64,000 nt of DNA from Burkholderia cepacia ATCC 25416 (GTDB lineage: Bacteria; Pseudomonadota; Gammaproteobacteria; Burkholderiales; Burkholderiaceae). Below, in pieces: positions 1-8,718 of this stretch (position 1 is the first letter of the stretch; every line of letters begins with the position of its first letter). The position numbers and the translations under genes are program-made. Below the pieces are notes generated by a model that had not been told where the DNA came from, ran no database searches, and saw only the letters and a program-made list of their open reading frames with translations. The stretch spans positions 2,852,001 through 2,916,000 of the forward strand of contig NZ_CP012982.1 of the NCBI RefSeq assembly GCF_001411495.1, written 5' to 3'.

Positions 1-1
1 A

Positions 2-118
2 CGCTCCGGTGTCGTGGAACGTTCGGACGACGGTCGGGGATTGATCCGCTTGGCGGGTGGTGAGGTGCAAGTTTTTCGTGTACTAAAACGACAAGCGAGG
101 GTGCGCCTTGATGAGTGA
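2..118 (+). CDS. C-terminal end of an unidentified protein (partial, runs off the left edge)
   Basis: The frame is open from the first base to a TGA at 116-118 and encodes 38 residues ending in VRLDE. The composition (charged, with GC-rich third positions) looks like a real C-terminus, while the other two forward frames stop early. I cannot name the family from so little. It lies just upstream of the broken MFS gene on the same strand, so it may belong to the same siderophore-related transcription unit, but that is inference. Confidence 0.5.
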   Translation, partial: RSGVVERSDDGRGLIRLAGGEVQVFRVLKRQARVRLDE

Positions 119-193
119 TGCAAGGCGTACTGAAGCCTGGTGAAGCAGGCTCACCCGGGTGTGTCCTGATCATTCTCGCGGGGCATACGTTTG

Positions 194-653
194 ATGCGCA
201 TCGATCAGCCGGCCTTCTTGGGTTCCCTTTTTCTGTCGCGGCTCGCGGACCAGATGCTGCTCTTTCTGGTACCGCTCGTCGTCTTTCAGATCACGCATAA
301 AGCGACGTGGTTCGGGCTCGCATTTTTCATCGAAGCGTTGCCGTGATTCATCGCCTTTCCGGTCTGCGGTGCATTGAGCGACCGCGTGCCGCCCGTTCGC
401 GTGCTGCGAGCGAGCCGGATCAGTCGGGCCGTCGCCTGCATGATCGGCATCGCCGGCTATGTCGCCTGGAGCGGAATCGGGTGGCTGATCGCGTTGTCCG
501 CCGTCTGTGGCGCACTCACGAGTCAGGGGCTTGTCGCTCGCGAAGTGCTGCTGCCACAGATTTCTACGCGGCAGCGCTTCGAAAAAGTGCTGTCGTATAC
601 GCAGCTTGCAGAGCAGATGGGTGTCGTGCTCGGGCCGATCGTCGCGGCGGCAC
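194..653 (+). pseudogene. Truncated and stop-interrupted MFS exporter remnant
   Basis: From the ATG at 194 the frame reads as the first transmembrane helices of a major facilitator protein (LFLSRLADQMLLFLVPLVVF, then the helix 2-3 loop GALSDR). A TGA at 344-346 interrupts it just after EALP, and the reading resumes in the same frame (FIAFPVCGALSDR). Homology-like sequence continues to LGPIVAAAP near 650, roughly 150 codons of a family usually near 400, then ends exactly at the stop codon of the TonB receptor gene on the other strand. A CGA-to-TGA change would explain the internal stop. The abrupt loss of the rest suggests a deletion whose junction is the receptor's 3' end. In siderophore loci, MFS genes of this kind usually export the siderophore. 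Confidence 0.75.
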
Positions 654-2828
654 CTAGAAATCGGAACGCACGGTCAGCATCACGTTGCGCGCATCGCCGA
701 ATACGCTGTAATAGGTGCTGGGCGGACGAATGTAGTACCTGCGATTGAACACGTTATTCAATTGCAAGGACGCCGTCACGTGCTTGGTGAAACGATATCC
801 CGCTTGTGCGTCGAAAACCGCATAGCCGCCCTGTTCGACGCCACGCGAAATCCGCGTTTGAGCGAGCATGCCGCCCCCGATCGAGAATCCGCGTAACGGG
901 CCTTGCGAGAGCGTATATCGGGTCCACAGCTTGAACAAATGCTTCGGATCCGTGCCGTCGGTGAGATCGGGCGAGTCGTTCTCGTAGTGTGCGTTCAGAT
1001 ACGTGTAGCCGGCATAGAGATTCCAGTTTGGCGTCGGCTGGCCAGTGAGTTCGAGTTCGATACCCTGATTGCGTGCCTTGCCTGCTGATACGTAATAGAA
1101 CTGATGGGCAGGATCGGCAACGGCGCGGTTGTCGTCGTTGATGCGGAACAGCGCGGCGTTCGCATTCAGGCGGCCATCGAGCAGGCTGCTTTTTATGCCC
1201 ACTTCATACTGCTCTCCCGAGCGCGGCGGCAGGCCCGGCCCCGAGTACGTGCCTTGCGTTTGCGCATCGAGGAACCGCGCGTAGTTGGCGTAGGCCGTCA
1301 GCGACGGCACGATGTCCCACAGCAAGCCGGCGGACGGCAGGAAGCGATGATTGACCTGTGCGTTGGTCGTCCAGTCCGCGACGCTCGGCAACGTCGACTG
1401 CGTGCGGTCTTGCAGGAACGCCTCGCGGCCGCCGAGCACGAGCGTCAGCGGCGTGGCGAGCTTGATACGCGCCTGCGCATAGACGCCGTATTGCACGGTG
1501 CGGTGATTGGTGCCGAACGTGTACGGTACGTCCACGGCGGGTACCGCATTGGGATCGTAGAGACTGTAGGCGCCACCGTACGGGCCGCTCAACGCGCGAT
1601 AACCCGATTGCGCGCCCGATGTCATCACGGCGTAGTTCGCGCCGATGGTCAGCGTATGCGTCTGCCCCCAGAGGCGGACCGGGCCGGATACATTGGTGTC
1701 CGCGCCGAACCAGTCATAGCTCGTGCGCTGCCGCTGGTCTCCGAAGCGCGCGAGGCCGTTTGCGGTCGCGCCGGGGCCGGAGTACGCGTAGTAGGCCTTG
1801 GAGAGTTCGTGGCGGTAGAACAGCGTGGTCGAAGATTGCCACGCGTTTTCGAACCGATGCACGAGGTTGGCGTTGACCTCCTGCAACGAGGTGTACGCGT
1901 AGTTCCAGCTCGGACTGAAGTTCCGCGTATATTCGCTCGGCACGCGCCCGGTGAGCGCGGTACGCGTGCTGTTCAGCACGCCGCCCGCACCGTAATCGAT
2001 GCCGGAAATCGGCGAGACCTGATAGCCGCCCGAGAACGACAGCGTCGTGCGCGGCGTGAGGTCCCAATCGAGCGCACCATAGGCCATCACCTCCTTGCTG
2101 CGCGTGCGCTCGATGGATTGCATACCGGTGCTGCCCACGAGAACGGCGCGTCCGCGCAGCGTGCCGTCCTTGTTCAGCGGCCCGGTGACGTCGATCATCT
2201 GGCGCACGCTGCCGAACGAATCGACCTGTGTTTCCGTGCCGAGATGGAACTGATCCTGAGGGCGCTTGCGCACGAGATTGACGACGCCGCCCGGCTCGCC
2301 CATGCCATCGATCGAGCCTGCCGGGCCGCGCAGGATTTCGACGCGGTCGTACATCGCCAGATCGAATTGCAACTGATACTGCAGGCCGCTCAGCGTCGGG
2401 ACCCCATCGAATTCAATGCCGAGCTGCGAGCCGCGCGCGCGGAAGTACGCGGTACCGTCGCCGTAGTCGATCGAACTGACACCGGTCACGGAGCGCAACG
2501 CCTGCTGGATGGTCGTGATGTTCTGGTCGTCCATCCGCTCGCGCGTGAGCACCGAGACCGAGTTCGGCGTCTCCTTGATCGATTGCGCGACTTTTCCGCC
2601 GATGGTGGCCCACTTTGCAGCGTAGTTGCCGCTGCCTTCGGTTGTCGCATCGGCGTCCTTTGTGCCCACCACCGTCAAGGCGGGCAGCATGCCGCCGGCC
2701 GGGGCGGGCGAGCCTTGCGCGTTCGCCCACGAGGAGGCGAGGCACAGCGCCGAAAAGGCGAGCGGGGCACCGCTGCGTCGTCCCGTCGTCACGCGCCGCG
2801 CGCGCGGGTGGTCTATTCTCGTTGTCAT
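654..2828 (-). CDS. TonB-dependent siderophore receptor
   Basis: The 724-residue product is an outer-membrane, TonB-gated receptor for a ferric siderophore. A signal peptide ends near ASSWANA (about residue 37). A TonB-box-like stretch LTVVG follows, then a plug domain with the conserved run FDGVPTLSG...DRVEILRGPAGSIDGMGEPGGVVNLVRKRP (roughly residues 130-185), then a long aromatic-rich barrel ending in the outer-membrane signature C-terminal Phe (VRSDF). Length and plug sequence fit the FhuE/FpvA/FoxA siderophore-receptor family. It is the last gene of the minus-strand transport cluster, separated from the FhuB-like permease by 179 bp, so it may have its own promoter. The FhuBCD-type partners suggest a hydroxamate substrate; the exact siderophore cannot be read from the sequence. 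Confidence 0.93.
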   Translation of the reverse strand: MTTRIDHPRARRVTTGRRSGAPLAFSALCLASSWANAQGSPAPAGGMLPALTVVGTKDADATTEGSGNYAAKWATIGGKVAQSIKETPNSVSVLTRERMDDQNITTIQQALRSVTGVSSIDYGDGTAYFRARGSQLGIEFDGVPTLSGLQYQLQFDLAMYDRVEILRGPAGSIDGMGEPGGVVNLVRKRPQDQFHLGTETQVDSFGSVRQMIDVTGPLNKDGTLRGRAVLVGSTGMQSIERTRSKEVMAYGALDWDLTPRTTLSFSGGYQVSPISGIDYGAGGVLNSTRTALTGRVPSEYTRNFSPSWNYAYTSLQEVNANLVHRFENAWQSSTTLFYRHELSKAYYAYSGPGATANGLARFGDQRQRTSYDWFGADTNVSGPVRLWGQTHTLTIGANYAVMTSGAQSGYRALSGPYGGAYSLYDPNAVPAVDVPYTFGTNHRTVQYGVYAQARIKLATPLTLVLGGREAFLQDRTQSTLPSVADWTTNAQVNHRFLPSAGLLWDIVPSLTAYANYARFLDAQTQGTYSGPGLPPRSGEQYEVGIKSSLLDGRLNANAALFRINDDNRAVADPAHQFYYVSAGKARNQGIELELTGQPTPNWNLYAGYTYLNAHYENDSPDLTDGTDPKHLFKLWTRYTLSQGPLRGFSIGGGMLAQTRISRGVEQGGYAVFDAQAGYRFTKHVTASLQLNNVFNRRYYIRPPSTYYSVFGDARNVMLTVRSDF

Positions 2829-3007
2829 GGTTGATCATCCCGATGTTGAAAAATGTCGAACTGCTTCCTCCCGCCAGCGGCGGGTTGAAAAATGGGGGGG
2901 ACGATCTTTATCGACGGGCATCTGACGGCCTCGTCTGTCTTGAATCCATGCACTACCGAACAATCGCCGGACCGACATCGTGGTCGATCCCGCGACCCGT
3001 GACGCAA

Positions 3008-5053
3008 TTACCGCCGCAACCCGCGCAACATCACGAGCGCGACGAGCCACGGTCCGCCGAGCAGCGTGGCGACGAGGCCGGTCGCGATTTCCTGCGGAAA
3101 AACGATCTGCCGCCCGAGCCAGTCCGCCGTCACCATCAGCAGCGCGCCGAGGGTTGCGGCCAGATAAAGCTGCGGCACGGGGCGGCGCGCACCGGAAAAC
3201 CGTGCGATATGCGGCGCGATCAACCCGACGAACGACAACGGTCCGACAATCACGGTGGCCGCCGCCGTTGACATGGCCGCCAGCAGCAGCAATGCGAAGC
3301 GCGCGCGACCCACGGGCACGCCGACGCTCGCCGCGACGTCCGTGCCGAGCGCAAGAGCGGCGAGCCAGCGTCCGGTCAGCGGTGCAACGGCGAGCGTGAG
3401 GAGCGCCAGTGCCGCGACGCTCCATGCGATGTTGGGCGCGACGTAGTAGGTGGATCCGATCAGCAGATCGACGAGCACGCCCGCGCGCGGATCGCCGCTT
3501 GACATCAGCGCGCCGACTACCGCGTTGAACAGCGCACTGATCGACAGCCCGACGAGCAGCAGGCGCTCAGGCGCGAATCGCGCGCGCCGTCCGAACCAGA
3601 CGAGCAGCATCAACGTCGCGAACGTGCCGGCCACGCAGCCTGCCACCAGCGCGGCGGGAACGAGGCGGTGACCGAGAAACAGCACGGCGACCATGCCGAA
3701 CATGCCGCCGGAACCCACACCGAGCACGTCGGGACTCGCCATCGGATTCGCGCTCATGCGTTGCAGCAGTGTTCCCGCGACTGCCAGCAGAGCGCCCGCC
3801 GCCAGCGCCGCGACGAGGTGAGGGCCGCGCCAGAACAGCAGGCTCTCGATTTGCGTGAGCGTGGCGACGCTCGTGCCGGTGGGGCCGCGAGAGACCGCCA
3901 GCGACAGCAGGCATGCGAGCGGTAGCAGCATGGCCCATACCAGCGCCATCGCACGAGGCGCGCGGCGATCGTGCCGGGGGCCCGCTGCAGCATGCGCATC
4001 GGGCCGCGTGCGCAAACGCGGCAGTAACGCGACGAGCAGCGGCACGCCCACGATCGCGGTCGCGCTTCCGGTCGCGATCACGTGTGCGGAAAACAGGTCG
4101 GCCCGCGCGGCCGTGCGCACGATTTCATCGGTGAGCCACAGCAGCGCCGCGCCGGTGAGCGGTGACCACACGAGCCGCGCGCGCAATTGCCGCGCGCCGG
4201 CCAGGCGGGCCAGCAACGGTGCGGCCAGGCCGATGAAGCCGATGACGCCCACTTCGGCGACCACGAACGCCGTGAGCGCGACCGCGACGAACAACGCGGC
4301 GCCGCGCACCCATCCGACCGCGACACCGAGATGGCGCGCCGTCGTGTCGCCTGCGTCGAACAGACTCAGCGGACGATAGAGCAGTGCGGCGCCGCCCGCG
4401 CAGGCGGCGAGCTGCATGCCCAGATGCAGCGTCGGTTGCCAGCCGTTCTGGTCGAGCGCGCCGCCGCCCCAGATCTGCAAGCCCGCAAGCCTGTCGAAAT
4501 GCACCACCGAGATCGCGAGACTGATTGCGCCGCAGTACAGGTTCACCACCATGCCGCCGAGGATCACGCCGAGCGGCGACATACGTTGCGCCCATGCCAG
4601 CGCGAACACGACGAGCATCGCGGTCGCGCCGCCCGCCAGTGCCAGCGTGCTTCGACCCATGGCCAACCAGCCGGGCATCCAGATCGTCGCGACAGACAGC
4701 GTGAGATACGCGCCCGGGAACACCCCGAGCGTCATGGGTTCAGCGAGCGGATTGCGCAGCACCTGTTGCATCAGCGCGCCCGCGAGACCGAGTGCGGCGC
4801 CGCACAGCAGCGTCATCGCGACGCGTGGCAGCAGGCTGTAGTGGACGAGCAAGGCCCCCACGTCCTGCGTGTCGGCGGTGGCCGCGAGCGCGTGCCAAAA
4901 GGATGCGCCCGCCAATGCGCGATGCACGTCCGTGGCGGTGAGGCATGCGGCGAGTACGGCCATGGCGCCGACCAGCGCCAGGCGCCGATCGCTTGTCCGT
5001 GCGACGCGTCCGGCCAGCACGAGGTTACGCAAGGTCGCCTCCGCCGTGCTCAA
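3008..5053 (-). CDS. FhuB-like double-length ferric siderophore ABC permease
   Basis: The 681-residue protein is an inner-membrane permease made of two fused FecCD-type halves. Each half carries the family run of small-residue-rich helices and a conserved segment (LRNPLAEPMTLGV in the first, MSANPMASPDVLGVGSGG in the second). Double length is diagnostic of FhuB, which forms the whole channel for ferric hydroxamates, whereas most FecCD permeases are single-length pairs. Its start overlaps the end of the binding-protein gene by 29 bp, which indicates translational coupling. It should work with the ATPase and FhuD-like protein encoded immediately upstream. Confidence 0.92.
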   Translation of the reverse strand: MSTAEATLRNLVLAGRVARTSDRRLALVGAMAVLAACLTATDVHRALAGASFWHALAATADTQDVGALLVHYSLLPRVAMTLLCGAALGLAGALMQQVLRNPLAEPMTLGVFPGAYLTLSVATIWMPGWLAMGRSTLALAGGATAMLVVFALAWAQRMSPLGVILGGMVVNLYCGAISLAISVVHFDRLAGLQIWGGGALDQNGWQPTLHLGMQLAACAGGAALLYRPLSLFDAGDTTARHLGVAVGWVRGAALFVAVALTAFVVAEVGVIGFIGLAAPLLARLAGARQLRARLVWSPLTGAALLWLTDEIVRTAARADLFSAHVIATGSATAIVGVPLLVALLPRLRTRPDAHAAAGPRHDRRAPRAMALVWAMLLPLACLLSLAVSRGPTGTSVATLTQIESLLFWRGPHLVAALAAGALLAVAGTLLQRMSANPMASPDVLGVGSGGMFGMVAVLFLGHRLVPAALVAGCVAGTFATLMLLVWFGRRARFAPERLLLVGLSISALFNAVVGALMSSGDPRAGVLVDLLIGSTYYVAPNIAWSVAALALLTLAVAPLTGRWLAALALGTDVAASVGVPVGRARFALLLLAAMSTAAATVIVGPLSFVGLIAPHIARFSGARRPVPQLYLAATLGALLMVTADWLGRQIVFPQEIATGLVATLLGGPWLVALVMLRGLRR

Positions 5054-5999
5054 GTGTGGCGAGGGCGACCGAGACGGCCGCGGCGAAGCGGCGCATCGAC
5101 ACGAGTCCGCCGAAGGCCGCGATCACCGGCAGTACTGCGACGCGTTTCTCGCGCACGGCAGGCAGCGCACGCCACAACGGGCTCTGGTTCAGCGCGGCAC
5201 GCACGGCGGCGCGCAGCGGCCCGATCAGCAGAATGTCCGCGTGCGGGACATCGAACAGGCGTTCCAGCGCGACGGTGGCCGAGCCGGTTACGGAGGTGCG
5301 CCATGGCGTGGAGGCCGCGCGGCTCGCCGCGTCGCGAGGGTGGGCCGCATTGTCGACGCCGATGCGCGCGAGCACGTCGTCGAACAGGCTACCCGCGCCA
5401 TAGACGCGAAAATGTCGCTCGTCGAGTGCTTCGGCGACGATCACGGCTCGCGCCGGGTGAGCCCCGGTGCTCGCGATCCGGGTGGCCACCGACGCGAATT
5501 CCTGTTGCGCGGCGGCGATCAGCTCGGTGGCGGATAGCGGCGCCCCGATTGCGCGCCCCATCGCGGAGGTTTCATCGCAGAGCACTTCGAGAGGCCGTGC
5601 AGCGCTCATGTATGTGCCCAGCGTGAGCGTCGGCGCGATGCGTCGTAGCGGCGTCATCAACGCCGCATGCGCCGGCGTGACGATGATGAGATCCGGCGCG
5701 AGCGCGAGCAGCACCTCGAAATTCGGCTGATAGAGCAGGCCGACATCGGCGACGCCGGCCGGCAACGGCGGCGTCACGATGCCGCTCGCATACCAGTCGG
5801 GCAACGGAATGCCGACGGGCGCGCGCCCGAGCGCGAGCAGCGTTTCCGTCAGTTCCCAGTTGAGCACCACGATGCGGTGCGGGAACCGTGTGACCGCGGC
5901 AGCGACGCATGGCGCGGAGAACCGTGTGCCGGAGCCGGCGAGCACGGTGAGCGCGACGAGCAGTTGCCGGCGGCGCGGATTCGCAACGAGCAGGTTCAT
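5025..5999 (-). CDS. FhuD-like periplasmic iron-siderophore binding protein
   Basis: The 324-residue protein has a signal-like N-terminus after a basic NPRRRQ segment, then the FhuD/TroA-type fold signature: IVVLNWELTETLLALG, the WYASGIV segment, and DVGLLYQPNFEVLLALAPDLI followed by a second lobe. It captures the ferric siderophore in the periplasm and hands it to the FhuB-like permease. The ATG at 5999 overlaps the stop of the ATPase gene by 4 bp (ATGA), and the 3' end overlaps the permease start by 29 bp, so the three are one coupled unit. Confidence 0.9.
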   Translation of the reverse strand: MNLLVANPRRRQLLVALTVLAGSGTRFSAPCVAAAVTRFPHRIVVLNWELTETLLALGRAPVGIPLPDWYASGIVTPPLPAGVADVGLLYQPNFEVLLALAPDLIIVTPAHAALMTPLRRIAPTLTLGTYMSAARPLEVLCDETSAMGRAIGAPLSATELIAAAQQEFASVATRIASTGAHPARAVIVAEALDERHFRVYGAGSLFDDVLARIGVDNAAHPRDAASRAASTPWRTSVTGSATVALERLFDVPHADILLIGPLRAAVRAALNQSPLWRALPAVREKRVAVLPVIAAFGGLVSMRRFAAAVSVALATLEHGGGDLA

Positions 6000-6826
6000 G
6001 CCGGAAACCCCAGACGCCGCCCGCTGACCGGATCGGCGCTCACGCGCATCGGCACGCCGTAGATCGATTCGAGGTGGACCGGGTCCATGATGTCGGCGGC
6101 GCGCTCGCGCATCAGCAGACAGCCCTCGCGCAGCGCAACGATGCGGTCGCAGAACCGCGCGGCCATGTTCACGTCGTGCAGAACGACGACGGCGCTCATC
6201 GCCCTCGTCGCGCAGAGCGTGCGCACGAGTTCGAGCACGGAGAGCTGATGGTTGAGGTCGAGCGCCGACGTCGGTTCGTCGAGCAGCATGCAGCGGCAGT
6301 CCTGTGCGACCAGCATCGCCAGCCATGCACGCTGACGCTCGCCGCCCGACAGTACGTCGACGGGGCGATCGGCGTGACGGAGCACATCGGCTGCACGCAT
6401 CGCGCGCTCGACGTGCTCGGCGTCTTCGTCCCCGAAGCGTCCGAGCGCGCCATGCCACGGATAACGCCCGAGGGCGACCAGTTCGTGCACGGTCATGCCG
6501 TCGGTGGGCGGCGTCTGCTGCGGTAGATACGCGACCTGGCGCGCGAACTGGCGTGCGCCCCAGCCGGCGAGCGGCTTGCCCGCGTAGCGAATCGTGCCGG
6601 CAGTGGGGGCGAGCTGACGAGCGAGCAATTTGACGAGCGTGGATTTGCCCGAACCGTTGTGCCCGACCAGCCCGGTCACGCATGCGGGTTCGATCGCGAG
6701 AGTGATCGATTGCAGCAGGGGACGGCCGCTGGCGACGTACGACACGCGTTCGAGCGAGAACGTCGCGGCATTGCCGGTGTCGCCGCATGCGGAGCGGGCT
6801 GCTTCGTCGCGCACGATATGGCTCAT
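5996..6826 (-). CDS. FhuC-like ferric siderophore ABC transporter ATPase
   Basis: The 276-residue ATPase shows Walker A GHNGSGKST, a Q-loop in AYLPQQTPP, signature LSGGERQRAWLAM, Walker B CMLLDEPTSALD and the switch histidine in VVLHDVNMA. The sequence around DGMTVHELVALGRYPWHG is characteristic of the FhuC/FepC iron-siderophore subfamily. It energises the FhuB-like permease. The ATG at 6826 overlaps the exporter stop by 4 bp, so export and import genes are co-translated. Confidence 0.93.
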   Translation of the reverse strand: MSHIVRDEAARSACGDTGNAATFSLERVSYVASGRPLLQSITLAIEPACVTGLVGHNGSGKSTLVKLLARQLAPTAGTIRYAGKPLAGWGARQFARQVAYLPQQTPPTDGMTVHELVALGRYPWHGALGRFGDEDAEHVERAMRAADVLRHADRPVDVLSGGERQRAWLAMLVAQDCRCMLLDEPTSALDLNHQLSVLELVRTLCATRAMSAVVVLHDVNMAARFCDRIVALREGCLLMRERAADIMDPVHLESIYGVPMRVSADPVSGRRLGFPA

Positions 6827-8499
6827 GCCGCGCTCGCCATGTCGTTGCCGCCCGTACGCCGAGCATTGTCCGCGCCGGCCGTGTCCGCGGTAATCGCGGC
6901 GATGCGCCCGTTCTCGAGTTTGATGAGCCGGTCGGCGAGATCGAAGTAGCGATCGTCGTGCGTGATGACCAGCACGGTTTTGCCGTTCGCCTTCAGCGCG
7001 GGCAACAGCGTGCGATAGAACACGTCCTTGAAGGCCGGATCCTGATCGGCAGCCCATTCGTCGAAGACATAGAACGGTCGATCCTCCAGGAATGCGACCA
7101 GCAGCGCGAGGCGTTTGCGCTGACCTTGCGAAAGGGCGAGCGTGGAGAACGTGCCGCGCTCGATGCGCACCTTGTGGTCGAGTTGCAGCGCGACGAGCAA
7201 CGTACGCGCCATCCCTTCGCGTTCGCCGGTCAGGCCGAGCAGCGAATCGAACAGATGAAAATCGCTGAAGACCACCGAGAAACGCTGTCGATACGCGGCA
7301 CGCGTCGTGTCGTCCACGGCGACGCCATCGACGAGCAGACGGCCGCGCTCGGGCGCGTAAAGGCCGACGAGCAGCTTCGCGAGCGTGGTCTTGCCGCTGC
7401 CGTTGCCACCGACGAGATACACGAGCTCTCCGGCGTCGAACGTCAGATCGATGGGCCCGAGCGTGAACAGGCCGTCGTCGCTTTCGCGCACATAACGATG
7501 TTCGACACCTTCGAACGCGATGCGCGAGAATCCTTCGGCCGGGGCTGGGGCGGAATCGGCGTGATTGCCTGGTTCGGCAGGCAGCGCCGCTTCGAGCGCG
7601 CCGATGCGCTCGAACGCAACGCGTGCCGAGTTGAGCGACGGTAGCGCCGCGAGCAGCCCTTCGACGGGCATGATCAGATAGAGGAACACGAGCGCGTAAC
7701 CCGACATGACGTGTGCGTCGGCGCCGAACAGATGCGCGAGCACGAAAGTCGTCAGGCCGACGAAACCGAACAGCAGCAAATTGCCCCAGCTTGCCGCGAG
7801 CGCGTGCAGCACATAGCCGCGCGTGCGCTGCACGCGCACCGCTTCCACGTGCGGTGCGAGCTCGCTGCCGACGAACGCGTCCGCGCGGGCGCGATGCAGC
7901 TTGAGTTCCTTGGCGCCGTCGAACAACGCACGAAACTGGTTCAGCAGCGTGTCCTCGCGGTCGCGCGAGGCGCGCAGATGACGCAGCGCACGGGCGCTCA
8001 CCAGCTGCGTGCCGAGCGTGCCGGCCCCGAGCACGCCCAGCGCGACCGCAAGGATCGGCAGCGAGAGCATGCCGAGGTACGTGAGACAGCCGACGATCAC
8101 GGCGCCCTGCATCGCAATGGAGGGCAGGCTCACGAAGAACACGACGATGCTGTCGAGATCCTGGGTCAGCGCGCCCACCGCGCGGGCCGCGCCGCACCGC
8201 TCCAGATCGCGGAACGACGCGGCGGTAATGCGCCCGATCGTCTGCATGCGCAGTTGAGCCTTGACGCGCTGACCGAGATACATGAATAGCGCCTGCGAGC
8301 CGATGCGCGTCACGAGCACCAGCGCGGCGAGCAGTACGAAGCGCATGCCCAGGTGCATCAGCTGTGCGCCCGACGCTTGCAACGCCTGATTGATGAGTGC
8401 CACGAGCGCCGCATTCGCGAAGCCGCTCGCGAGACTCGCGAATAGCGCGACCGGCAGCAACCAGCGTGAGTAGCGGAGCAATGAGGCAATGAGAGGCAT
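6823..8499 (-). CDS. Cyclic-peptide/siderophore ABC exporter (PvdE/SyrD family)
   Basis: The 558-residue product fuses an N-terminal six-helix exporter domain to a C-terminal ATPase with Walker A GGNGSGKTT, signature LSQGQRKRLALL, Walker B-like FYVFDEWAADQDP and the switch region VITHDDRYF. The LSQGQ signature and FDEWAADQDP segment are typical of the cyclic-peptide exporter family that includes PvdE and OrbE, which move siderophores or their precursors across the inner membrane. An in-frame start 102 bp further upstream exists, but it would put the inverted repeat at 8543-8564 inside the gene; the ATG at 8499 places the membrane domain directly at the N-terminus and is preferred. It heads the operon and is divergent from the AraC-type gene. 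Confidence 0.88.
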   Translation of the reverse strand: MPLIASLLRYSRWLLPVALFASLASGFANAALVALINQALQASGAQLMHLGMRFVLLAALVLVTRIGSQALFMYLGQRVKAQLRMQTIGRITAASFRDLERCGAARAVGALTQDLDSIVVFFVSLPSIAMQGAVIVGCLTYLGMLSLPILAVALGVLGAGTLGTQLVSARALRHLRASRDREDTLLNQFRALFDGAKELKLHRARADAFVGSELAPHVEAVRVQRTRGYVLHALAASWGNLLLFGFVGLTTFVLAHLFGADAHVMSGYALVFLYLIMPVEGLLAALPSLNSARVAFERIGALEAALPAEPGNHADSAPAPAEGFSRIAFEGVEHRYVRESDDGLFTLGPIDLTFDAGELVYLVGGNGSGKTTLAKLLVGLYAPERGRLLVDGVAVDDTTRAAYRQRFSVVFSDFHLFDSLLGLTGEREGMARTLLVALQLDHKVRIERGTFSTLALSQGQRKRLALLVAFLEDRPFYVFDEWAADQDPAFKDVFYRTLLPALKANGKTVLVITHDDRYFDLADRLIKLENGRIAAITADTAGADNARRTGGNDMASAA

Positions 8500-8542
8500 A
8501 AGTCGTCGAAGGGCGTGCGGACGTGCTGGTTGCACGTGTTGT

Positions 8543-8564
8543 GTCTCATAAATAAGAATGAGAC
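8543..8564. promoter_or_regulatory. Inverted repeat in the exporter/AraC divergent promoter region (possible Fur or AraC site)
   Basis: GTCTCAT and ATGAGAC are perfect 7-bp inverted arms around an A/T-rich 8-bp spacer (AAATAAGA). The site lies 44 bp upstream of the exporter start. The AT-rich core with AAATAAGAATGAG loosely resembles Fur-box half sites, which would suit an iron-uptake operon, but the match is imperfect. An operator for the divergent regulator is equally possible. Confidence 0.45.
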
Positions 8565-8661
8565 GTATTAAACGTGGCGAGCGGGATTTGGCCGTAACCA
8601 TTGATGGGTAAGGAGATTAATGCCTCCCGCAGCCGAAAGGTAGACAGGCGATATCGATTTT

Positions 8662-8690
8662 TTGACAGAATTTGGTGAATTTGAAATATC
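8662..8690 (+). promoter_or_regulatory. Predicted sigma-70 promoter of the AraC-type gene
   Basis: TTGACA at 8662-8667 is followed after 17 bp by AATATC at 8685-8690. This puts transcription start roughly 20 bp before the ATG at 8719 and argues against a TTG start at 8662 for the same gene. The -10 is a weak match, so this is a prediction only. Confidence 0.4.
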
Positions 8691-8718
8691 ATGGCGCACT
8701 TCCTTTCGAACGTCTCCG

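Noticed and set aside
1104..2834. A 576-codon open frame antisense to the TonB receptor
   Set aside because: Low-complexity Arg/Val/Gly composition and complete overlap with a convincing receptor gene; a third-position GC shadow.
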